Positions 36,001 to 46,300 of a DNA stretch of 64,000 nucleotides are shown piece after piece (position 1 is the stretch's first letter; each line of letters starts with the position of its first letter). The notes under the pieces are model-generated. The model searched no databases. It had not been told where the DNA came from and saw only the letters and a program-made list of their open reading frames with translations. Position numbers and translations under genes: made by a program. This DNA is from Alviniconcha marisindica (Eukaryota; Mollusca; Gastropoda; Provannidae): positions 171,001-235,000 of the forward strand of contig JABMCL010000736.1 in the NCBI GenBank assembly GCA_018857735.1. The letters run 5' to 3'.

Positions 36001-39000
36001 ATTAACAGTATCAGCAACAGTGGCATTAACAGTAGTAGCAACAGGAGCTTTAGTATGAACAGTATCAGCAACAGTGGCATTAACAGTAGCAGCAACAGGG
36101 GCATTAGTAATAACAGTAGCAGCAACAATGGCGCTAACAGTAGCAGCAACAGGAGCATTAGTATTAACAGTAGCAGCAACAGTGGCATTAACAATAGCAG
36201 CAAATGACACACAGCTAGCTAGATATTTTGGATTCTTGAAATATGTCGTAACTTAAATGAGAATACAAATTTACCTGACAGTCTGCGTGACCTTGCCGCT
36301 GTTACACGCCTAAGTGAATTCTTATCCAAAGTTTGGCCCCTTGTAATGATCGAACATTGTTGGGGGCTCTATGACATCTGTTCCTTGTAATGATCGAACA
36401 TTGTTGGGGGTTGTATGACACCTGCTCCTTGTAATGATCGAACATTGTTGGGGGCTGTATGACTCCTGTTCCTTGTAATGATCGAACATTGTTGGGGGCG
36501 CTATGACATCTGTTCCTTGTAATGATCGAACATTGTTCGGGGCTCTATTGACACCTGTTCCTTGTAATGATCGAACATTATTGGGGGCTCTATGACACCT
36601 GTTCCTTGTAATGGTCGAACATTGTTGGGGGCTCTATAACACCTGTTCTTTGTAATGGTCGAAAATTGTTCGGGGCTCTATGACACCTGTTCCGAGGTTC
36701 TGTGAAACTATACGATTGTACTGTATTTCTGTTTCATCAGCTACAGAAACACTTTGGAATGGTTAGATGGAACTACCCAATTCTACAATCACATCGAATC
36801 TCTACTGCTGGATGAAAGCAAGAATATTGCCATAATACATAGTCCAGATTATGAAGGCCATGGACTACAGCGGGCCGATAATATGGGCTACCTGGACAAA
36901 GCAGTCTTGTGTGAAGCGTTTTCAAATAAGGAGAATCCGTCAAATGGGCAATTTCCTTTGATAAATAAGGCAAACGAGGGCCATACCCCAGTTAATGTAC
37001 CGAGACCAGGAGACTTATCAGCTGTTTCCTTTATAGCATGTCCAGCTGGCCACCTGACTCACAGTTTCATTGCTTGTGAGGCAAAGAGTGCATGTTACAA
37101 ACAGGGTAATGCCTGTCTGTCACACCTGACGCACATTCCACCGCTGTTCACTTGCGCCAGTGAAATAGAGCAACTGTCATATACGTTTGTGTGCAACTTC
37201 CGGTCTGACTGCAGCGACGACACTGATGAGAACTTCTGCGTCACTCGGAAATGTGGGCTGCTTGAGTTTCATTGTGGCACCAAACAGGTAACATAATTAT
37301 ATGTTTTGGGTCTGATGTCGCTATTTGGTTTACTCTTGTAAAGTTGTAACCCGACCCAGCTCTCTCTGTCTGTCTGTCTGTCTGTCTGTCTCTGTCTCTC
37401 TCTCACGTGGTCTAGACCGGTCGACAGGGACAAGGTTCATCTCCGACGTGTTATGTATTTTTACGCTGTACCAGTGCTGCAACTCTGTAAAACATATGTG
37501 TATATGTAGATAAACTTCTAGTGATTTTACATATGGAACTTTCGTTGTTATCTGACCACGGACGGTCGATTTATCTGTGTAAATAACAGTTTCCAGTAAT
37601 CGCTTCTTCCAATTAAACATTTTGTGGACTGTACACGGGCCGCTGACCACTACTATGAAGTATGATTACACGAGCACGCGCCAAATCTCATCACTCACTG
37701 TGATGAAATAAAATGGGGGGGGGGGGGGGGGGGGGGAAGATAGAAAGAAAAAGACCCTAACGAAGTGACGTTTCGTACGACGACAGAATTTCTCCCTTTC
37801 TGGAGGGCTGTGTTACGATACCACTACGTGATAGACCTTCCCGTCATCCATGGCTACACTACAACATGGATGGACTCTCAGGAAATGGATGGCCACCTCC
37901 AAGAAGTAGCGCTTGACTACAACGACAGGATGCAGGTGTGTCTGCCGTCCGTGCGCTACTATGCCAGACATCGGTCAGGCTGCACCATGGTGACCCAAAA
38001 CAGCTCCTCATGCACCAGTACTGGACAAACGGCAACATCTTCGTTCAGGGCCAAAACATGTCGCAGTTGGGTGTAGGACGAGTTTAATCGCCTCCAGGCT
38101 GTGGTTCGGGTTCTTGCCGAGTCGGTGTCACTCACATCGCAGCCTGGAACCAAGCCTCCATCCTTCCTCCTCCGCTGCCAGCAGCAGAAGACCTGGAAGG
38201 CGTCGATCCCAGCGACACTTCCTCGCCTGCTGTAGCCATTGGAGCCGTTGCATTACTGCATGGGAACAGCACCCACAACAACAACTTCAACGACGGTATC
38301 GGCGCTGCTGACGACAACATTGACGCCACCGCTGTCGGCCACACCAGCACCACCACTAGGTCTCCTTCCGACTGCGGTGAAGACGTCGACTCCACTGCTG
38401 TCGCCGCACCAGTACCAGCTCCACCATCAGCTGTCCCTCCGACTGCGGTGGCGTCGGCGTCGACGCCACTGCTGTCGCCGGCCACACCAGAACCACCACT
38501 AGCTCTCCCTCCGACTGTGGTGACGTTGACGTCGACGCCACTGGTGACGGCCACACCAGCACCGACGCCAGCACTCCTTCCGACAGCGGTGGCAGCGACG
38601 TCAACGCCATTGCTGGCGGCAACACCAGCACTCCCTCCGACTGCCGATGGCCACACCACCACCACCACCAGCTTTCCCTCCGACAGCAGTGACGTTGACG
38701 TCGACACAACCACCAGCTCTGGCGGCGTCAACACCAGTGCCGGCGGGCACACCAGCACCACCACCAGTTCTTCCTCCGACAGCGGTGACTTCGACGTCGA
38801 CATCAGCACCAGCTCTCACTCCGACAGCAATGACGACGACGACACCACAGATGACGGACACACCAGTACCGCCACCAGCGCAGCTTCTCCCTCCGACAGC
38901 AATGGCAGTGACGACATCGATACCACTGCTGCCGAACGCAGCGGTACCGACATCACCCTTGCCGCTACTGGCTCAGTACCCCAGTCAGATCTCCAAGAGA

Positions 39001-40304
39001 TGGTGGACAGATTGTACGAGGAGTTCCAAGACTACAAAATTCAAGCCTCACGCACACTTCCTGTCCACCAACAACAGCACGAACAAGTACAGGATTTGAC
39101 CGCGGGAAACGAATTCCAAGAAAGGCAGATAGAACACAGGTGTCAGGACTTAGAAGACAAATTTAAGGACATCAAGAAGAGCACCAAATCAGACAAGGCC
39201 ATTCAAACAGACAGACCACAATCAACAACCCATTAGTCTTCAACCACAGGTCAGCGCATTCACACAACGACAAACAATGGCCAATACACCAAAGATAGTA
39301 GTAGCTTACTATCCTTAAATACACCAGCACTACCCCCTCCATTCAGCACCCGCCACTACCTTCCACAGCTGATGTTGCAGCAGCGGCAATCCCTGCCCAG
39401 GCTAACGACACGATCGCCGCACTCAACAAAGGCCTGGGAATCCTTTGTGTCGGCAACAAGATCCACTTCATGCGCCTCTCCAAGCTTTGACAGTACTGTC
39501 GGCAAGAAGGAGTCGACCCTGGCACCCTAACGGGCAAAGTCCATCTCTCCGTGAAGGACTTGTCGCGTCTCTTGCTACCAGGTTTTAAAACTGGTACAAC
39601 TGATTTTAAACGCTTGAGACAGCAACGACTGTTGCTCTTGTTTCGCCGTAAACACTCTTGCAATACGGCACTTGCACGACTGACTGACTCGTGGCTTTCA
39701 GCTCAGCTATAAATAGATCAGACCTGTCCGAAGATGTCTTTTTGGACTTTAAAAAAGCGTTCGATCTCGTTGATCACAGAATTTTATTCTCAAAGCTTTC
39801 TGTTTGAACAGTTCGAACTCATTGTCTTTTTTTCTGTTCATACCTTAAAAATAGAGTACAATGTGTCTTTATCCGTGGCTCCTACTCTTCTAAAGGAACT
39901 GTTAAATATGGTGTACCACAAGGGCCAGTCTTGGGACCTGTACTCTTCTGCGTCTATGTTAATGATCTACCTCTACATATGCCATAAAACTCTGCAGAGT
40001 GTCATATGCTCACAGGAAAAAGCGTCGTGCACATTAAAAAACAAAACAAAACAAAACTACAGCTTTGTCTTGACCGTATTTCAATGTAGTGCAACGCTAA
40101 TTATATGCTCATCAATCCGGTAAAAAACAAAGTCAATGGTAATTACTACACGACAAAAGCACCAGCTCTCAGACTTGTAGTTGAAACTATCATTCGATGG
40201 TCAGACTATTAAAACTGTAACTGAGCATCGCCTACTAGGTCTCCTTGTCGACAACAAATTTCGATGGTATGCCTAGATCGAACACATGAATTATGCAAAA
40301 GCAT

Positions 40305-40378
<74 letters not shown>

Positions 40379-43300
40379 TTCTTCTTTCTCAGTTGCAACG
40401 TATCATCAACATCGATACCAGAAAATCTTCTACAACGCTCACATAAAACCACACATCGATTATGTGTCAGTAGTGTGGGATGGTTGTAGCGAAGTACACT
40501 TTAAAAAATTGAATCCTCGACATTGAAGGGCAGACAAATTAATCTTCGTGATCCTTTAATATTTACAGAGCAAAAAATAAGTGCACTTGATATTTTAAAC
40601 CTACAAATATATTTCTGAGATTAACCTTTCGTCAAACTTGGACGGATTTGTTTGAATCACGTTTGCCTAAAAAAAGTGAGTGCTGTATACATACATGTAT
40701 GTCCATGAATTTGTTTTAATTCCCATGTAACTCTGTGTAACTGCTTTTATCAGCTATTATTCGTGCTTATATCTGTTTATAGTATAATCGTGCTTATTTG
40801 TGTTTTGTAGCATAGCAAGGACTAGCTGTTAGATAGGTCTAAATGGACCTAACGCTACTGTCCTTGAGTATTAACGTTTTCAAGTTCGAGTTCTCTCTCT
40901 CTCTTTCTCATTTTAGGTATCACAGGCAAAGATATGAAAGATGCAAACACATCTCGAAAAAAGCATGTAGTGATCTCGGCTGCTTTTGGTCTAATTATGT
41001 CTAATCTTTTCACAGACGAGCAGCTGAAACAATGCCATCTTCAGATCAAATTTGTTCTCTGCGTTGATCACACCCGAACAAAGACCGTCAGTGACTTTGA
41101 AGGGGCTAGGGCCAATGCGTGATGGGTAGATGCTGGACTGCGATCAGCCACCAGTGTCACACAGTCAAACGGTCAGGGAATTTATCATTCGAAACATTTC
41201 CGACCTTTTGCCTAGGACACTGGTTGCGTTTCCGGAAGCGCTGTGACATGCCGATAGCCATTTTTTTTAATGAAGACCCAGCGCGAAATAAGACAAGACA
41301 ACTTGCATTGTACCACCTCTCCCCCAACCTCCATACCCCCTCCAAACCCCTTCTCCCCGTCCCCTAATAAGCCTTATGGTTTCTGTAGACGTTAAGCATT
41401 ATGTTTACTTACTTGCGTTGTACTACACCCAGACTCTGTTCAGCATGGTTTGCCCTGTCAGCCAGGACCCATGGTTTAGAACTGCTTTTTAAAATCCACC
41501 ATGATGAATACTTGAAAGGTTTGCGTGGACAGTGTATTTGGATTAATGTGTTTCAAAACATAAATTCTTAAAAACAAAACAAAACAAAACAAAACAAACA
41601 AACAAACAAACCAAAAACCAAATACTGAGTGCATACAATAAAATATATAAACAAGGGGTGAAAGGCAGAAAGTTATGCAACATCGTTTCTCCCTTTTCAT
41701 TGTTTCGTGCAAAACAACTGTCTCTTTGAAAGGGGCATTCTTTTGGCGAAAATATGCAGACTGTTTTAGGGTGTTTCCTTAAAAGGCATTCATCCTGAAC
41801 CTTTTGTGCATATCCGTTCTTTTTTAGTCCTCTTTGGCAGAAGCGGGTTAACTCTGCGTTTGACAACTGCTGTGAATTACCACAGTAAGAGCGCATCTCT
41901 GATCGGGCAACACACCGTACTCCATAAAGGTAGGTCACTGTCTTTGGTCCTCACCTGTCATCCAGCTCTCACCTGCTCCATGTAGCAGTCTGGCTTGCGA
42001 CGACGCCGTCCACACCCCGGTAAATCGCTTCGACTGGTTGGCTGTACCAGCTGAGGGGAGCCGACGGGTTTCAAATCCTTGGCGAACAATGGCTTGTTTA
42101 TCCAAGTATGTGGCCAGTTCCAGCGGTCTGGACGGCGGAGACCCTCATGAGGATCCAGCGGCCAGGAGACTTGTTCTGCAATGTTTCGTATAGAACATGG
42201 GGCATGACAGTTGCACGGACGATGTCATGGTCATCCACTGCAGGTCCCAAGAATTGACGCTCTGCAGCGGTCTCAATAGGTTTCCTACCAGAGGATCCAG
42301 CCGTCTGAGGCATATACAGTGGGACTGACCCTGTCCAACGAATTTCACACCAAAAAGCTCTCCCGCAAAGGTTCTTTGTGCATCTCGCTCGTCATTAACT
42401 TGTCTGGTTTGACTGACAGCTATGCACAGCTATGCGCGAACAAGGTGACTGGTCCGACCAATGCAGTGATGGAACGGACGAACTCAATTGCCACCACCAA
42501 ACTTTATACAGTTACAACAGTACATCTGTGACAACAACAACAATAACATTCTTAAAGGTTTGTGTGTTGATTTTGGGAACGTCCAGACTTATTTATCCCC
42601 TCAGAGACCAATGTGTACTCTTCCCTGCTGAATGGGTAATCGGGGGGCGGGAGGGGGGGAGAGGTGAATGTACGATGCGAGAGAAATCTCCGGTAAAGTT
42701 ATATGTTTAAGAGACGCTAATCAAATGGGAACCATAACACACAACTTACCACCTGAGAGACAGTGAGCAAAGTGTAACATAACAGCTCAATGAATGTTCA
42801 GACATGTCCCTCATCGGCAATTGTGATGAGTTACTTCTGAAGAGTTACAGTAGGCACTCTTAAGCTTGTCAAGCTGGTCGTTGGAGTACTGCCTGCTTTC
42901 ATCAGAATAATGTCCAGGCCTCGATTTGACAACCAACAGTGCCTCCATAGTGTCTTCTGCTATGGAAACCCTCTGATCACTTGTGTTCTTTTTGACCACG
43001 GAGAACAGTCTCTCGCAGGGAGCGCTGGAGTGTGAAATGGTCATGATGCCTGCTACGACATTTCCCAGCGGTGGCAGCTCTTGAACCCTGGCAATCTCTG
43101 CCCAAGTATGGTCAATCCTCTCCTAACAGCTGGCGATCGCCGAGACGTGGTGCCTGGTGAACTGCTGAAGCACTGTGTCCTTGGTCTCTCCCTCAGGGAT
43201 GAGCTCTGGGAATCGGTCGAAGAAGCAGCGCAGGTCCCTTGCCTTGGATGCCATCTGGTTGGCGGGGTCAATCACACCAACATGCTGCGGCACTGGATCG

Positions 43301-46300
43301 TCCAGCGGCAGTTTTTTCAGGAGGTAGCCGCACACCTGAAAGTAGCTCATCACTACCTTGCGGAAGTCTTCGATACAGCTGGATCACAGGTTGTGCGCTG
43401 CAGGATCCTTGATCATGTCCGATAGTGCTGACCCAATCAGGAGATCTTCATCGTCTTTCTGGTTCTCTCGCAGAGCGTACTGCATCTCTTCAGCCAGCCT
43501 CCAGCGACAGCTGATGACTTGAGGAAGCGGCTGTAGAGGTCGGGGAGAAGCTGCACCAGTACTGGCCGCAGGGTGTGTACCAACCATGTGCTCCTCAGCC
43601 TGGATCCCATTCAACACTTTGTCGTACACCTTGAGGGTGTAGCCTGTAGGCCAGGAACTTGCAGAAAAGATGGTTGGGTGGGGATTTCCACCTTTGACGC
43701 AGCGTAGCTGGAATCCTCCTTCTTGCTTCTCTTCTCGGTCTTCTTCTTCTCCTCACGACAGAAGTGAAGAAGTGAGGTCCAGTTTGTCAACAGCCTGTTT
43801 AAGCACCTTCCAATGCTCAGCCAGCGGGTGCAGACATGTTTGAGCATTTTTCGCTGATCCAGGTCGTACAGAGACTGACTCCTTGAAGTCTGTCTGCCGG
43901 TTCACAGTCTTCTTAAAGAAGCGGAAAATGTCCACAAGGATGTTGTCAAAAGAAGGCGGACAGCTAGCTCCCGTCTTGGCTGCAATGTGTACCAGATGCA
44001 TGCAGCACCCAGACATGTGCACTTCCTGCTGCTGGCGACGAACAAATAAGATGACCCCTTTCTTTCGACCAGTCATTACGTTTGCGTTGTCGCAGCCAAA
44101 GGAAATGCAATTTCGCCATGGAATTTACTGGGCACTGAACTGATTCTTGGTCTACAAGGTTGAAAATATTCTGTCCTGTGGCTGCATCCTGGCACACACG
44201 CAGAGCAAGGTGTTCAGCGCTCACAGTCCCCGTACTGTCTTGGAAACGAACCACCGAAGGGAACTTTTTGTTGTTGTTTTGTTTTTTTGTTTTTGGTCAA
44301 CGTCATTGCTGCCGTCTGTGGCAATGCTGACTGGCTGGAGTCACATGCCTGTGGCCAGACCCCACATTGCAGTGCAAACATCTCTTTAGCCATCGCAGTA
44401 GCCTTGTACCGACAGCATTTGATATTTTGTGCTATTTTCGAATCCGGGAACATGAGCGTCAGCAATTATGCCGCAGCTCCTGTTGTGGCCCTCTCAGTCC
44501 AGATCCGCCTGATCGTTCTGAGAACGTTTCCGCTGGAGGAACGCCACTATTCTTTGCTGCTTTCCGGTATCGCCATCGGCATATTCCTTGTGAGATGCTG
44601 ACGATACATGACGAGTGCAGTCAAACATCCCGCCATGCTGGCAACTGAAATCACTCTTGCACACAGTGCAGTGGACACACCCGTGTCCTTTCAGACGACA
44701 GAAGGCACTCGTATATCTCATGGCATTTATTGCCTCTGGTATTCAGTCTGCAGCACACGCTTCTATCTTGCATTGATCCAAGTCGAAGATGAAGTGAGAC
44801 TAACTTCTGAGTTTGTCTCTGAGGCTTCATCCGTTTCATGCGCATTTTTTCCGGATGACGACGCCATCTTTCCTGCTTGTGCTTGCATTTAGTGGCTAAA
44901 CTGCCCGCGAATCCCGGTTACAAGTAGCAACACAACCCAGCAAGACATGATAGAACAGCGCAGAGTCCACTTTCCGCGTGCACAAGTGTTGCTGAACACA
45001 ACCCATGGCGCTTCTTCTCGTCTTTCTTTCTTTTTCTTTTTTGTTTCTTTCTTTTTCTTTTTTTCAGTTTTTTTTTTTTGTTGAGATCGACCAGCACGGC
45101 TAGTTTAACGCACTCCACATGGAATCACAACTTTCCACCTCCAATCTTTTTCTTGCATATAATTATTGCAAGCTGCAGTGAGTGCATGTTCTATGTCTAT
45201 GGAAAGCCCGTAACACTGTACATACGATTATTTTGTAATATTTTGATGATATTTAACTGCTTCTAGTGCAGGGGTGTTATTTGTCAGCCTCAGTAGCACA
45301 GCAGCGGCAGGCTGTCCAGACACAGGCCGCCTGCTGTAAACAATACCGCGCCGCGACAACAAACTGGTATCTGGGTGGATACTAGCGCAGAGAGCAAGAC
45401 TCTGCGCTGGTGTGAGCCGGTTTGGCCCAGCGGTAAAGCATTAGATTGGCAAGCAGGGAAGGGCTTCGGTTCGATTCCGCTTCGGCTCTCCTTTCTCTTC
45501 AAAAAGGTTGTGGTTTGTGGACACTTCTTGTGACTTTGTCCCTCACAATTAATGAAACATTAAAACGGCTCCAGTAACTTGCACGTTTTTTGTTTTTTGT
45601 TTTTATAATAGTAAACAGCATAAAAGCATTTTGTTTTCATTGCAGACAATTTTGTTTCTTTTCACGTGTTTGCTCATACAGGTATTCATTTGTTCGTCTA
45701 TTATTGCTTGTTTGTTAGAGTTCCGTTTTTATTTTATTTTGATTTGTGCTATGCCAAATCTAATGCAACAGGCAGTAAACATGTCGCCTTGTTTCTGATC
45801 TGATCACACAGTGCATACATTGGTCCGAGCTCTGCGACGGTACCGAGCAGTGCACTGACGGTTCGGATGAACTCAATTGTCTCGAGGACCGTCACTTGTC
45901 CTGGCAAACCGGCCATCCCCCTCCTGCCGTCATCAGCTATTCTAGAACCCTTGGATATTTTACGGCAGAGTCTAATCGGACGACAACGTCATGCCCAGAG
46001 ACTCACTTCCAGTGTCCAGGCGACGGCTACTGCTTACCTGTGTTCTTACGCTGCAACGGTGTCTACGACTGTCCGGAGCACGAGGACGAGGCTGGTTGTA
46101 AGAGCTACACCTGTCCCGGTTTCTACCGCTGCAGAGCGTCCACGGTCTGCGTGCATACTGTCCACGTGTGTGACGGCATGTTCCATTGTCCCCAGCACGA
46201 CGACGAAGTGCTGTGTGATTTCCCCCCGTGTCCCGAGAACTGCACGTGCTTCGGGAAAGCCTTCCTCTGCGGCCGAGTGTTCAGAGCCGGGAGTTACTCA

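Noticed and set aside
38132..38809. 225-codon minus-strand frame rich in Val/Ser/Gly
   Set aside because: Mirror of a GC-rich tandem repeat; the plus strand frame with a helix is the better candidate.
40934..41122. 62-codon open frame in the receptor 1 intron
   Set aside because: No family recognised, no splice context supporting it.
43883..44648. Plus-strand frames of 80-100 codons
   Set aside because: They are shadows of the minus-strand hAT transposase remnant.
45414..45488. Functional tRNA-Ala gene
   Set aside because: Anticodon and T stems do not pair properly despite good A and B boxes; kept only as a tRNA-like sequence.
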